Of a DNA stretch of 64,000 nucleotides, positions 1 through 8,885 are shown one piece after another. Source of the DNA: Asticcacaulis solisilvae (GTDB taxonomy: Bacteria; Pseudomonadota; Alphaproteobacteria; Caulobacterales; Caulobacteraceae); contig NZ_JAGGMI010000001.1 of the NCBI RefSeq assembly GCF_017875235.1, positions 372,001-436,000 of the forward strand, read 5' to 3'. Every line of letters begins with the position of its first letter. Position 1 is the stretch's first letter. Position numbers and translations under genes: made by a program. A model generated the notes under the pieces. That model was not told where the DNA came from. It saw nothing but the letters and a program-made list of their open reading frames with translations, and made no database searches.

Positions 1-94
1 AACGCAGATCGGGACAGGCCCCATAGGCATTGTCCATCGCCGCCGGGTTCAGCGCGGGGGTATAGAGCGTGGCGCCCAGTTCGATCGCTCTCAT
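1..94 (-). CDS. CitE-like HpcH/HpaI aldolase, partial (5' end only)
   Basis: Only the first 31 codons lie in the window; the gene leaves at the left edge. The peptide begins MRAIELGATLYTPALNP, which resembles the N-terminus of citrate-lyase-beta-like (HpcH/HpaI) aldolases that accompany Ter enzyme modules. Its ATG overlaps the TGA of the upstream PRTase gene (ATGA), so it is translationally coupled to it. In this family a carbon-carbon lyase or aldolase step on a CoA-ester or keto-acid-like substrate is expected, but the active site is outside the window. The assignment rests on a short peptide plus context, so it is moderate. Confidence 0.6.
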   Translation of the reverse strand, partial: MRAIELGATLYTPALNPAAMDNAYGACPDLR

Positions 95-1179
95 TCCTGC
101 TCGCCCTTTATATTCCTGATAATCGTCACTGCGCGGTAGCCCCCCAAATCGCGTTCCATCACCGGCACGCCGTCCTTTTCCGCCAGATGCCGCAGGTGCT
201 GCGTCTCCGGATCGTCGAGGTCCCTTACCAGCACCCGTTCGGGCAGACGGCGAAGGGTCGCCCGCGTTGCTTCGGCGATGCCGGGCTTGATGCGATTAAT
301 ATCGGTAACCTGATAAGTATCCGCAAGATGCCGCAAAATGCGGTCTTTCGTTGCTGCCGCCATTTTCGCCGCCTCCGGTGACCACGGCACGGAGACGGCA
401 ACGGTATCGGCGCCCTCGACGGCCTCGAGGAAGTGGTGGGTCAGGTCGTACGGCGCCTGGTCTTGCTGGAACAGGCAGGCGTGGAAGTCATTTGGGCCGA
501 CCAATGTGTCGGTCAACACAGTGCGGCTGATCAGCCCCGAGACAATGCCGTTCAGAAGACCGCTGGGGATGACATAGTCGTCGGTCGTCGCCGCCAGACT
601 GGCGGTCCCGGCCGGATCGGCGACTACGGCCAGGAACGGCGCAAAGCCCAGGTCTGACTGCGCCAGCGAGGTTTCCAGTTCGCGGCTGATGGCGCCCTTG
701 CCGGTCCAGCCGTCGAGAAAGATCGCGGACGCCGTACCATGACGCGCCGTGATAGCCCTGAGCGCATTGAGATCGATGCCCCGGCCGCGAATGATGCTGA
801 CCGTGTAGTGAAAGGCTGTGACGCCCAAGCGCTCCAGCGCGCGTTTGACCAGCACGCCGATCGGCGTTCCGGCACGGGCCAGCGAAATGATGACGCATTG
901 CGCCTGCGTTTGCGGTCGCGCGGCGATCTTCTGCGCCAGCGTGGCGATATCATTTTTCAGCCGCCCGGCATTGCGCGCCAGGGCATCGTGATAAAGCTGC
1001 ATGTAACGCGCGTCCGGCACGGCTTCTGCCGACAGCATCTCTGAATAGTGCTTCACGCCCGACTGGATCAGGCGTTCCTTCTCGGCGACCGGTGTAGGCG
1101 CGATGTCTGCGGGCTTGAGCAGCATGACCACATCCTCAGCCGCGTAGGTGCCGGAAAAGGCTTCAGTCAATCCAGACAT
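91..1179 (-). CDS. StiP/PRTase_1-type phosphoribosyltransferase-like protein with PELOTA-like C-terminus
   Basis: A 362-residue protein that matches the StiP family, once described as a cysteine protease and now viewed as a phosphoribosyltransferase-like fold with a C-terminal PELOTA RNA-binding-type domain. Landmarks are the segment VIISLARAGTPIGVLVKRAL (about residues 96-115), the glycine-rich IIRGRGIDLNAL and the loop IFLDGWTGKGAI, which looks like a PRPP-binding loop. The last 85 residues form a separate alpha/beta unit. The gene overlaps the preceding HAD gene by 17 bp and the following CitE-like gene by 4 bp, so it sits in a tight operon. Family comparisons propose that these enzymes make a nucleoside-like metabolite linked to Ter stress responses; the real substrate is unknown. 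Confidence 0.8.
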   Translation of the reverse strand: MSGLTEAFSGTYAAEDVVMLLKPADIAPTPVAEKERLIQSGVKHYSEMLSAEAVPDARYMQLYHDALARNAGRLKNDIATLAQKIAARPQTQAQCVIISLARAGTPIGVLVKRALERLGVTAFHYTVSIIRGRGIDLNALRAITARHGTASAIFLDGWTGKGAISRELETSLAQSDLGFAPFLAVVADPAGTASLAATTDDYVIPSGLLNGIVSGLISRTVLTDTLVGPNDFHACLFQQDQAPYDLTHHFLEAVEGADTVAVSVPWSPEAAKMAAATKDRILRHLADTYQVTDINRIKPGIAEATRATLRRLPERVLVRDLDDPETQHLRHLAEKDGVPVMERDLGGYRAVTIIRNIKGEQE

Positions 1180-1909
1180 TGTCGCCCCCGACGTGCGTCC
1201 AAAGCTGGGATTGCGTGGGCGTCATGGCGAAGTCGCACAGGTCCATGAAGCCAACGTCGGAGACGCTGTCGCCGATGCCGATCACCGGTGCATCGGGCGC
1301 GTCGGCCCGCAGCTTTTCGATAAGGTAGCGGACGGCGTGTCGCTTGCTCAGCCAGGGCGGCAGATAGGCCAGGTTGTTGTCATTGCGATGGACGCGCCAG
1401 CCATCCGGCAATCGGTGCACCAGGTCGCGTTCAATGTCTGCCAGCACCTCGCCGCCATCGCGGTTGCTCTTGACGACGATAAATTGCGGCATGCCGTTTT
1501 CTGCCGCGACCCAGTGGCGGAATGCGGCCGTATCAAGCGCCCCGGTAAGTGCGGCATAGACGTCGTCAACAGCTTCGCCATCGCGGGCCTGAGCCAACAG
1601 TTGATCATGCCAGGCCTGGTCGATCTCGCCATCGTCCAGTAGAATACAGCCGCCATTGCCGCAGATGGCCGGCGCCTGTTCGATATCGGCGCGGCTGAGC
1701 GCCTCGCGGCTGCGCGCGGTCACCGGGATCAGCTTACCGACGCGCAGCCACTTCAGCAGGCTTTCCTGCCGCACCGTCGCATAGCCGCTGGGACTGCCAT
1801 CGTTCAGCCGGCTCATCAGTCGCAGGCCGTCGGCCACGCCGCCGGGGCATTTGCGGGCGGTCTGGAACAGGGTGTCGTCCAGGTCGGCAAGGATGATCGG
1901 GGCGCTCAC
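1163..1909 (-). CDS. HAD-superfamily phosphatase of the Ter module
   Basis: A 248-residue Cof/sucrose-phosphatase-like HAD hydrolase. Motif I is ILADLDDTLF (nucleophile Asp near residue 9), motif II is the PVTARS segment, and motif IV is GIGDSVSDVGFMD near the C-terminus. A middle cap domain fits the C2 type. The start is a GTG at 1909 whose GTGA overlaps the TGA of the upstream TRSP/PRTase gene, and its own 3' end overlaps the StiP-like gene by 17 bp. Within the Ter enzyme module it probably removes phosphate from the phosphoribosyl-derived intermediate; this is inferred from context. Confidence 0.85.
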   Translation of the reverse strand: MSAPIILADLDDTLFQTARKCPGGVADGLRLMSRLNDGSPSGYATVRQESLLKWLRVGKLIPVTARSREALSRADIEQAPAICGNGGCILLDDGEIDQAWHDQLLAQARDGEAVDDVYAALTGALDTAAFRHWVAAENGMPQFIVVKSNRDGGEVLADIERDLVHRLPDGWRVHRNDNNLAYLPPWLSKRHAVRYLIEKLRADAPDAPVIGIGDSVSDVGFMDLCDFAMTPTQSQLWTHVGGDNVWID

Positions 1910-3057
1910 TGGCCGTCACCATAACGGCAGGCGACAACCTCGACTAGGATGTCACGGCCCAACTGCGCCAATGCCGCGCGGGCTTCCGCCGCCTGGTCCC
2001 TGACGACCTCGCTCAGGATCAGGATGCGATCGGGGCGATGACCGAGAATATTGTACAGGAAACACGGCGCGCCGCTGCCATAGGCGTCCGAAAACGCTGA
2101 CGCGCTCTGCATGGCGTGACCCAGAAGCGCCGGGCTGCGGGTGATGCACTGGACGGCGGCGATGGCGCCTTGCGCCTCGACCTCCTCGGCGGCCAGCAGC
2201 GCCTCGTAGGAATGCTCGCCCTCGCCCAGCACCAGAATGCGCTCACCAGCGACAGCCTTGATTGGCTGGCGCACGGCGCGTTCCGGACGGGTCAGGCCTG
2301 TTCGGCTGCGCATACCTTCGGCGGGCGCGCCGCCCGGCTGGTTGGTGCGCGCCGCCAGCACCGGCTGAGCCGGAAGTGTCGCCGCCTGCCACTGCATGCT
2401 GCCCGACAGGATGGCGCGCGCCTGCGTCGGCAGCGGCATGGCGTCGAGATAGGCGCCGCCGCCCCAGTCGGTAATACAGCAGGTCTCGATGCATTCGAGG
2501 TGCGGCATCACATTGGCCAGCGCTTCGGCGGCACCGATAAAGGTATTGCCCGTGCTGCACTCGTCGTCGACGATGACCAGCGACCGCGCCGATCGCGCAA
2601 GCGCCTCCAGCTCAGGATCGGCGATCTGGACCAGATGGGTCGTGGCGTGGCTGTGCCCCTCTTCGAAAGTCGTCAGCACCTGCACGCCCTCGACCCTCTG
2701 CCGCGCGCTTTGCAGGTACAAAACCTTCGCTGCCGGGTGGATCTGCTGAAACGCGGCAAACACGCCCTGACCCAGCGCCGTCGCCGTTTCCGCCAGGCCC
2801 AGAAAGACGATTGGCTGCGGCAGGTCGGCCGCGATCTTTTGCGCCAGGACCTGCATCGACCGGCGCATCTCGACCGGCGACGCCGGCAGGTGGCGGCCAA
2901 GAATCTTCGAGACGATCAGGAAGCCGCGTTTGGGGTTTGAGCGCGCGGCGAAGTCGCACAGATCGCGCAAAGGCGGGCCGTCGTAAACGCGCAGGGACAA
3001 CTCGCCGGTCGGCAAGGTGATGGTTTCGGAAAGGTCGGCTGTGTACGCGCCCGTCAT
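1906..3057 (-). CDS. PRTase_2 phosphoribosyltransferase with C-terminal TRSP domain
   Basis: About 383 residues starting at the ATG at 3057, which follows AAGG at a good distance; an in-frame upstream start at 3114 would overlap the preceding gene and is less likely. The loop LVIVDDECSTGNTF has the acidic pair and Thr-Gly pattern of a PRPP-binding site. The C-terminal domain contains the diagnostic TRSP tetrapeptide in AVQCITRSPALLG (about residue 304), matching the PRTase_2-TRSP architecture known from Ter clusters. It overlaps the HAD gene by 4 bp and starts 7 bp after the protease gene. The pathway product is not established; transfer of a phosphoribosyl group to a base-like acceptor is the family-based expectation. 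Confidence 0.85.
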   Translation of the reverse strand: MTGAYTADLSETITLPTGELSLRVYDGPPLRDLCDFAARSNPKRGFLIVSKILGRHLPASPVEMRRSMQVLAQKIAADLPQPIVFLGLAETATALGQGVFAAFQQIHPAAKVLYLQSARQRVEGVQVLTTFEEGHSHATTHLVQIADPELEALARSARSLVIVDDECSTGNTFIGAAEALANVMPHLECIETCCITDWGGGAYLDAMPLPTQARAILSGSMQWQAATLPAQPVLAARTNQPGGAPAEGMRSRTGLTRPERAVRQPIKAVAGERILVLGEGEHSYEALLAAEEVEAQGAIAAVQCITRSPALLGHAMQSASAFSDAYGSGAPCFLYNILGHRPDRILILSEVVRDQAAEARAALAQLGRDILVEVVACRYGDGQ

Positions 3058-3064
3058 GGCTACC

Positions 3065-4159
3065 TTAGAAATGAACGATAATGCTGACGACGGACTTGCG
3101 CAGGCGCTGGACAACGTCCCGGCGGTCGCAATTCAGCGAAGGCTTGGCTTCCGGGATCGGGAAACCCGCGGCCGCGACCATCTCGTAGACCATGCCGGCG
3201 CGGATGGCAAAATTGACGTTTTCCGAGATCGAGCCCCGGTCGCGCATATTGCCGTGCGCCAGAGACGCCGAGACGATGCCAACGAGGTTGCCGAACTCGT
3301 CGATGACCGCTCCGCCCGATGAGCCCGAGCCGATCGGCGCGGTGAACTGAAAGCGCGAAACATCGCCGCTGCTGCCAGTCAGGCCGGAAATATTGCCCGT
3401 GGTGACCTTGAGGTCCGCCCCCAGCACATCCATCAGCGGAAAGCCGGCGGCGAGCACGCTTTCGCCCAGCCACAGGGGCGCACCGTGGCGCAGCGCCATG
3501 GGCTCGCCTTCAACTTCGCCTTCGAGCAGGGCCAGGTCGTGGATCAGGTCGGCGGCCACGGGCCGCAATTTGTTACGACTGCGGCCCAGTTCCAGCGCCG
3601 TGCCGTCTTCGATGACGTGGGCATTGGTGACAACCAGACCCGGCGCGATCAGCACGCCGCTGCCGGATGCGGTCGCACCGCGCGGCGGGCGCGAAGGGGC
3701 GCCTTCGCGGCGCGGGCGTGACGGGAAATCGGCGTTTTTCAGGTTGCGGGCGCGGGCATAGGCATCGATGCCGAAGGTAAATCCCTCATTGGCGACCTTG
3801 GCGCGCCAGACGCCGTCCTTGGCGTAGATTTCCGCCAGGATGACCGCCGCCAGTTGCCCGTCGGGTTCGGGGAAGCTGTGCACCTGTCCGGCAATCTCGA
3901 CATGGATCGGATAGGCGGCATTGACGAAGCCGCCGCTGCGGTCGTCGGTGATATAGGCGATGACCTCCAGCGGCGTGTCGCGGATCAGCGGCGACGGCGC
4001 CACCCAGCGGCGGCCGCCCTCTTCGCTGAAAGGAATGATCACGCCATCACCGCCGACAGCGCAAACGACGACGCGATCGGCGTCGCTGCCGTGGATGCTG
4101 ACGGCCCAGTCTCCGTCTTTGGAGACCTGGAGCCGCTGACCGGGTGACGGCGTCAACAT
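3065..4159 (-). CDS. TerD-like domain fused to trypsin-like serine protease
   Basis: A 364-residue fusion. Residues 1-135 resemble a TerD-type beta-sandwich (it ends with ILAEIYAKDGVWRAKVANEGF, the usual TerD C-terminal pattern). An Arg/Pro-rich linker (about 145-160) leads to a trypsin/Do-like protease domain with the complete triad visible: His181 in VVTNAHV, Asp208 in LIHDLALLE and Ser281 in GSSGGAV. No signal peptide or membrane segment is seen, so it should act in the cytoplasm, unlike DegP-type enzymes, and there is no PDZ domain. It lies between the ATP-grasp gene (9 bp gap) and the TRSP/PRTase gene. A role in stress-triggered cleavage guided by the Ter domain is an inference. Confidence 0.85.
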   Translation of the reverse strand: MLTPSPGQRLQVSKDGDWAVSIHGSDADRVVVCAVGGDGVIIPFSEEGGRRWVAPSPLIRDTPLEVIAYITDDRSGGFVNAAYPIHVEIAGQVHSFPEPDGQLAAVILAEIYAKDGVWRAKVANEGFTFGIDAYARARNLKNADFPSRPRREGAPSRPPRGATASGSGVLIAPGLVVTNAHVIEDGTALELGRSRNKLRPVAADLIHDLALLEGEVEGEPMALRHGAPLWLGESVLAAGFPLMDVLGADLKVTTGNISGLTGSSGDVSRFQFTAPIGSGSSGGAVIDEFGNLVGIVSASLAHGNMRDRGSISENVNFAIRAGMVYEMVAAAGFPIPEAKPSLNCDRRDVVQRLRKSVVSIIVHF

Positions 4160-4168
4160 GGGATGGCC

Positions 4169-5173
4169 TCAGGACGCCAGCCGCTGGACGGCGGTTTCAA
4201 AGCTGATCTCGGTATCAATCATCGTCCCCTCCACTTCGTCGGCGCTCAGGCGTCTCGTCAGCAGTCCCGCCCAGCCGGCCAGGATACCGGCGCCTACCGC
4301 CTCGGCATATACCACACCACCGGCGGGGCGTGCATTGATCTCAAGCACCTTCCAGCTTCCGTCCGTATGCTTGCGGAACTGGACATTGACCACGCCGTTC
4401 AGGGCATAGCGTTCGACCAGCTGTCCGGCATAGGCGCTTAAAGGGTGGTCGGTCTGGATACGCTGCTTGCCGGTCGCCAGCTTGGTCCGCGCCGCATAAC
4501 GCAGCATGCGCCCGTGATCGGCCAGGATGTCAAATGAAACCTCCGGGCCGGGCAGATATTCCATCAGCACCATGTCGCGAAACGGCTTCGTCTGCTCCTG
4601 CTGACGCAGCGCCGCCAGGTAGAGATCGGCCTTGATTTCGCGGGCATCCGGATTTTCGAGATGCGCCATCGGCCTGTCAGGGATCAGCTTCCAGAAGCCG
4701 AAGCCATTGACGCCGTTGCGCGGCTTGACGCACGGAATGGCGCCGTCGCCGAAGCGTTCAGGGAACGTCGCAATCGCCGCTTCCAGCTGCGCGCTCGACG
4801 TCACCAGTTCGGTATTCAAATGGAATTCGACCGCGCGCAGGTCCTCGGCAAAGCGGAACTTGTCCTCGAGCAGCTTCAGGACGTCCTGGCTGCCCGGAAA
4901 CTCGACACGGCACGGCAGGGCCGCATCGCGCAGGGTGTTGCGGTAGTGGGTCGGGATCAGGACATCGATGGCCTTGTCGGCCACCTTGTCCTGAACCCAT
5001 TGCAGATAGCCGACAGGGTCCGTTTCCGGTTCCACCCAGGTTTCCACCGGGCCGGAATGTTGCGGCTTGCCCTTGGCCACACTGGCATAGATTTCTAACC
5101 CCGGTTCCGCAGACATCATGGCCTGAGAAATGCTGGCCAGGGAAAACCCGCGATTGAACCAGATACGCATCAT
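4169..5173 (-). CDS. ATP-grasp carboxylate-amine ligase-like enzyme of the Ter module
   Basis: A 334-residue ATP-grasp protein. It has a short N-terminal Rossmann-like part (starting MRIWFNRGFS), then ATP-grasp landmarks: CVKPRNGVNGFGFWKL, where Lys and the Gly-rich loop bind ATP, VLMEYLPGPEVSFDIL with the metal/adenine-binding acidic residues, and a late VNVQFRKH...VLEINARPAGG with the Mg-binding Glu and Asn. The start codon overlaps the stop of the upstream terD-like gene (TGATG). Such enzymes join a carboxylate to an amine or thiol through an acyl-phosphate; the substrate is unknown, and context places it in the putative nucleoside-like metabolite pathway. Confidence 0.85.
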   Translation of the reverse strand: MMRIWFNRGFSLASISQAMMSAEPGLEIYASVAKGKPQHSGPVETWVEPETDPVGYLQWVQDKVADKAIDVLIPTHYRNTLRDAALPCRVEFPGSQDVLKLLEDKFRFAEDLRAVEFHLNTELVTSSAQLEAAIATFPERFGDGAIPCVKPRNGVNGFGFWKLIPDRPMAHLENPDAREIKADLYLAALRQQEQTKPFRDMVLMEYLPGPEVSFDILADHGRMLRYAARTKLATGKQRIQTDHPLSAYAGQLVERYALNGVVNVQFRKHTDGSWKVLEINARPAGGVVYAEAVGAGILAGWAGLLTRRLSADEVEGTMIDTEISFETAVQRLAS

Positions 5174-5754
5174 CAGGCCAGGTTGACGCCCATGGCGGAC
5201 GCCAGGCCGGACAGGCCGCTTTCCCAGCCCTCGCCGATCGCCTTGACCTTGATGTCGCCTTGCGGGCCGCGATACAGCTCGACGAAGACCATGGCGGCAT
5301 TGGTGCTGCTGTCTTCCGACAGGTCGTAGCGCGCCAGTTCCTTGCCGTCCGCCTGATTGACCACGCGGGCATAGGCGTTCTGGACCGAACCGAAGTTCTG
5401 CTTGCGCTGCTGGCCTTCGTAGATGGTGACGGCAACCGTCACCTTCCTGGCGTTGGCCGGCAGCTTGGAGAAGTCGACCTTGATGGTTTCGTCGTCACCG
5501 GCGCCGTCGCCCGTCCGGTTGTCGCCGCCATAGATGACGGCGCCGTCGGGCGAGGTCTTGTTGTTGTAAAACACAAAGTGGCCGTCGCTCAGGACCTTGC
5601 CGCCCTCATCGACCACAAAGGCCGAAGCGTCGAGGTCGAAGGCCGCGCCATCGGTCTTGCGCACATCCCAGCCGAGGCCAACCGTGACGGAGGTGAGGCC
5701 CGGGGCCTCCTTGGACAGCGAAACATTGCCGCCCTTGACGAGAGAAACTGCCAT
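5173..5754 (-). CDS. terD: TerD-family calcium-binding stress protein
   Basis: A 193-residue TerD/TerE-type protein. It opens with [20 protein letters not shown], contains [10 protein letters not shown] and [15 protein letters not shown], the acidic loops that bind calcium in this family, and ends with the usual [12 protein letters not shown] segment. AAGGA lies 8 bp before the ATG. Cytoplasmic. TerD proteins are associated with tellurite, oxidative and phage-related resistance; the biochemical action is not known. The gene follows its paralogue at 5875-6447 after a 120-bp gap holding a dispersed repeat, and is coupled to the ATP-grasp gene. Confidence 0.92.
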   Translation of the reverse strand: MAVSLVKGGNVSLSKEAPGLTSVTVGLGWDVRKTDGAAFDLDASAFVVDEGGKVLSDGHFVFYNNKTSPDGAVIYGGDNRTGDGAGDDETIKVDFSKLPANARKVTVAVTIYEGQQRKQNFGSVQNAYARVVNQADGKELARYDLSEDSSTNAAMVFVELYRGPQGDIKVKAIGEGWESGLSGLASAMGVNLA

Positions 5755-5827
5755 TATGCGATCCTTGGAGAGATATCGAAGCGGCCGGAACGCGCCGGCC
5801 GCTTCCTAGTCTAGTTTTTGCTTTGCC

Positions 5828-5872
5828 GAGATATTTTTGGCGAAAACCGCTTACACTTTCGCCATATCGCTC
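5828..5872. repeat. Dispersed intergenic palindromic repeat, copy 1
   Basis: An imperfect palindrome: outer arms GAGATAT and ATATCGCTC around GGCGAAA...TTTCGCC with the core AAACCGCTTACAC. It belongs with related sequences at 9729-9771, 15898-15928, 21062-21174, 41615-41761, 53680-53722 and 58665-58767. It begins 3 bp after the stop of the terE-like gene and may act as a processing or terminator structure. Confidence 0.6.
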
Positions 5873-5874
5873 AG

Positions 5875-6447
5875 TTAACCGACATTGACACCGAAGTTGG
5901 TGGCCAGCGGGCCGAGGCCACCCTTAAAGCCCTGTCCGACGGCGCGGAACTTCCATTCGGTGTTGTGGCGGTAGACTTCGCCGAGGATCATTGCCGTCTC
6001 GACCGAAGCGTCTTCCGACAGATCATAGCGGACAATCTCCACATTGGTCTTCTGGTTGACCAGACGGATGAAGGCGTTGGCGACCTGGCCGAAGCTCTGG
6101 CGGCGGGCTTCACCGTCGTGGATGGTGACGACGATCGAGACCTTGTCGATGTCGGCTGGCACTTTGCTGAGCGTCACCTTGACCTGTTCGTCATCGCCTT
6201 CGCCAGCGCCGGTACGGTTGTCGCCCAGGTGTTCGACGCCCGGCACGGCCTTGTTGTTATAGAAGACGAAATCGTTGTCGGCGCGGACCTTGCCGTCGGC
6301 CTTCAGCAGGAAGGCGGAGGCGTCCAGGTCAAAGTCGGTGCCATCGGTGGCGCGGACGTCCCAGCCCAGGCCGACGATGATTTCATCGAGCGAAGGATCT
6401 TCCTTGCTCAGGCTGACATTGCCACCTTTGGAAAGCGAAATTGCCAT
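5875..6447 (-). CDS. terE: TerD/TerE-family calcium-binding stress protein
   Basis: A 190-residue paralogue of the neighbouring TerD. It begins [20 protein letters not shown] and carries [38 protein letters not shown] and the closing [13 protein letters not shown] motif. The acidic Asp/Glu-rich loops are the family's calcium ligands. AAAGGAATATTCG precedes the ATG. The D-versus-E naming is uncertain because the two proteins are close paralogues. It lies between the DUF475/TerC gene and terD on the same strand. Confidence 0.9.
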   Translation of the reverse strand: MAISLSKGGNVSLSKEDPSLDEIIVGLGWDVRATDGTDFDLDASAFLLKADGKVRADNDFVFYNNKAVPGVEHLGDNRTGAGEGDDEQVKVTLSKVPADIDKVSIVVTIHDGEARRQSFGQVANAFIRLVNQKTNVEIVRYDLSEDASVETAMILGEVYRHNTEWKFRAVGQGFKGGLGPLATNFGVNVG

Positions 6448-6530
6448 ATCGAATATTCCTTTTCATCTTGGCGGAGGTCGTATCGGGATGGTGCACCCTC
6501 CGCCATGGGAGCCCATTGTTTACGCAAATA

Positions 6531-7652
6531 TCAGTCTTTCCGGACGTCTTCGGCCACCGGACGGGTATGCTGGTGGGTAATGACTTCGCCCGTCGGCAGG
6601 ATGGCCTGGGCGTCGCCGTCCTCGGCATATTCCTCCGGAAAGCGCTTCTTGTGCTCGATCGACACCCATAGCGAGACACCGATGATGATCGCGCCGATCA
6701 GGCCGGTAACGGCTTCCGGAATGTGTAGCTCGATGCTGAGCAGCATGATCGTCGCCAGTGCGATGATGGCGTAGAAGGCGCCCGCCTCGAGGAAGCGGAA
6801 CTCGGCCAGGTGGCCGCCGCGCACAAGCGCGATGGTCATCGAGCGCACGAACATGGCGCCGATACCAAGACCCAGGGCGATCAGGATGATGTCGTTGGTG
6901 ATGGCGAATGCCCCGATAACGCCATCGAACGAGAAGGAGGCGTCGAGGAATTCGAGGTAGATAAAGGCGCCGGCGCCGGTGCGCACCACAGTGCCCGTGG
7001 CATCCTTTTCACCGCCGATCCAGTCACCGAACGCCTGGACCGCCCAGAAGGTCGCAACGCCTGACAGACCGGCGATCAGGAAGGTCTTTTGTTCTTCGCC
7101 CTGCAGCAGGAAGGACAGGCCGCCGATCAGAAGCGCCGTGACGATATAGGCCGCGAACGGGATTTTCGACAGCGCCGCCAGCGGGCGTTCGATGAAGCCC
7201 AGCCAGTGATGTTCGCGGTCGTCATCGAAGAAGAAGTTGAGCCCGACCAGCATCAGGAACGCGCCGCCGAAGCCCGAAATGCCGATATGGGCTGAGGTGA
7301 CGATGGCCTCGTAACGCGCATGGTCCATGATGGCTATGCGCGTGGCTTCCCACGGCGTCACCATGGCCGAGATCGACACGATCAGGATTGGGAAGATGAT
7401 CCGCATGCCAAAGACGGCGATGATAATGCCCCAGGTCAGGAAGCGGCGTTGCCATACCGGGTCCATGTCCTTGAGGATCGAGGCGTTGACCACTGCGTTG
7501 TCGAGGCTGAGCGAGGTTTCCATGACGCCCAGGACGCAGGCCAGGAACACCAGTTGCATGGCCACGCTGACGCCGCCCTGGGAATAGCCCAGCAGGCCCG
7601 CCAGGATCAGCGAAACGACGCTGAAGACGATCGATCCATAAAAGTTTTTCAT
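6531..7652 (-). CDS. DUF475/TerC-superfamily integral membrane protein
   Basis: A 373-residue polytopic membrane protein with about nine hydrophobic segments. It shows the two acidic intramembrane signatures of the TerC/DUF475 group: METSLSLDNAVVNA (about residues 44-57) and EFLDASFSFDGVIGAF (about 235-250). TerC-like proteins are thought to move or sense divalent metals such as Mn2+ or Ca2+ at the inner membrane, working with the Ca-binding TerD proteins. A charged cytoplasmic tail of about 40 residues ends the protein. The gene sits between terA and terE and is probably cotranscribed with them. Confidence 0.88.
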   Translation of the reverse strand: MKNFYGSIVFSVVSLILAGLLGYSQGGVSVAMQLVFLACVLGVMETSLSLDNAVVNASILKDMDPVWQRRFLTWGIIIAVFGMRIIFPILIVSISAMVTPWEATRIAIMDHARYEAIVTSAHIGISGFGGAFLMLVGLNFFFDDDREHHWLGFIERPLAALSKIPFAAYIVTALLIGGLSFLLQGEEQKTFLIAGLSGVATFWAVQAFGDWIGGEKDATGTVVRTGAGAFIYLEFLDASFSFDGVIGAFAITNDIILIALGLGIGAMFVRSMTIALVRGGHLAEFRFLEAGAFYAIIALATIMLLSIELHIPEAVTGLIGAIIIGVSLWVSIEHKKRFPEEYAEDGDAQAILPTGEVITHQHTRPVAEDVRKD

Positions 7653-7673
7653 ACGTGTTTAGTTCTTTCGCCC

Positions 7674-8834
7674 TTAGTTCTTTCGGCCGGCAACCCACTG
7701 CAGGATGATGCCGATGTCGTCGGCAAAACCCTTCTGGTCGCGATAATACTGGATATGGCGATCCACCTGGATATTGCCATTCACATTGTTGATGACGGCG
7801 ATGCCGCACAGCCGCGTATTGTTGCGGCCTTCTTCGAGACGGACCTCGATTTCCGGCTGGCCCGGCATGGTGATGCGGACGACGCCGTCGGTCTGCTGCC
7901 AGTTCGGCACGCCGTCATAGATCAGCGCGAAGACGCCGATGCGGCGGATCTTGTCGAAGTGGCGGCCGTTGACGCGAATGGTTTCACCGGTCGAAACCGC
8001 GCCCGTCCGGTCATCGCCTGACAGCTGGATAAAGGGCTCGTGGTCAAACGATCCGAAATTGCCGCCCAGCGCCTGGATGCAGCCCTTGTAGCCGTCTTCC
8101 AGTTCGAACAGGACGCCAAGGTCGAGGTCGATATTCTTGCCACCGCCGCCAAAAAGCCCGGCCTTCTGTTCCTGGCGGCTCCAGTTGAGATTGAGTACGA
8201 TCTCGCCGAAACCGGCCGCCCCTTTTTGCAGGCTGACGCGCGGGCTGCTCTTCTCCAGCGTCACCTTTTTCAGGCTGATCGGCGCGGACGCTGGCGGTGC
8301 CGGAGGCGGCGGAGGTGCTGGAGCCGCCGCCGGCGCCGCTTCGACTTCGCCGCCGAAATGTCCGATCAGGCTGGCCAGCCCGCCGGCGAACCCGGCGGCA
8401 ATCGTGCCGATGCGCCAGCCCGAGCTGTGGCGATAGACCTCAGCCAGCATGACGGCCTTTTCGTTGCTCAGGGATTTGGCGACGTCGAAAGTCGCCAGGT
8501 TGTCGCCGAGCGTGACCAGCAGAGGCTTTGAATCGCCGATCGGGCGGCTGTCGTGGGTCGCCGTAAACACAATCCGGTCGATGCTGTCAGGCAGCCTGTC
8601 GAGCTCCAGCTCAAACACCGCCGAACCGGCCGAGGGCGAAAGCGTAATCGCGCCTTCGGGCGACCGCGTATTGGAGAACAGCACGACATAGCGGTCGTCG
8701 CCGATCTTGCGGTCCTTGTTGAGGCCGAAGGCGGCGATATCCGCGCCATCGAGACCGAAATCGACCTTGACCTTACACCGCGCGCCCAGCCCGAAATCGG
8801 CCAGGCTGCGCTTCTCGCCTTGCTGCAATTGCAT
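7674..8834 (-). CDS. terA: TerA-like two-domain tellurium-resistance protein
   Basis: A 386-residue protein, the usual TerA length. The N-terminal TerD-like domain (1-165) is followed by an Ala/Pro-rich linker (about 168-190) and a second beta-rich domain (about 195-386) containing IDLDLGVLFELEDGYKG, LSGDDRTGA and QQTDGVVRI. AGGA lies 6 bp before the ATG at 8834. The protein is cytoplasmic and probably scaffolds other Ter proteins. The acidic metal loops of its N-terminal domain are weaker than in TerD. It lies 51 bp after the terZ-like gene and 21 bp before the DUF475 gene. Confidence 0.88.
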   Translation of the reverse strand: MQLQQGEKRSLADFGLGARCKVKVDFGLDGADIAAFGLNKDRKIGDDRYVVLFSNTRSPEGAITLSPSAGSAVFELELDRLPDSIDRIVFTATHDSRPIGDSKPLLVTLGDNLATFDVAKSLSNEKAVMLAEVYRHSSGWRIGTIAAGFAGGLASLIGHFGGEVEAAPAAAPAPPPPPAPPASAPISLKKVTLEKSSPRVSLQKGAAGFGEIVLNLNWSRQEQKAGLFGGGGKNIDLDLGVLFELEDGYKGCIQALGGNFGSFDHEPFIQLSGDDRTGAVSTGETIRVNGRHFDKIRRIGVFALIYDGVPNWQQTDGVVRITMPGQPEIEVRLEEGRNNTRLCGIAVINNVNGNIQVDRHIQYYRDQKGFADDIGIILQWVAGRKN

Positions 8835-8885
8835 GCATTATCCTGTGGTCTGAGGGAGGGGCCTTGAAGCGCCCTCCCCTGGTAA

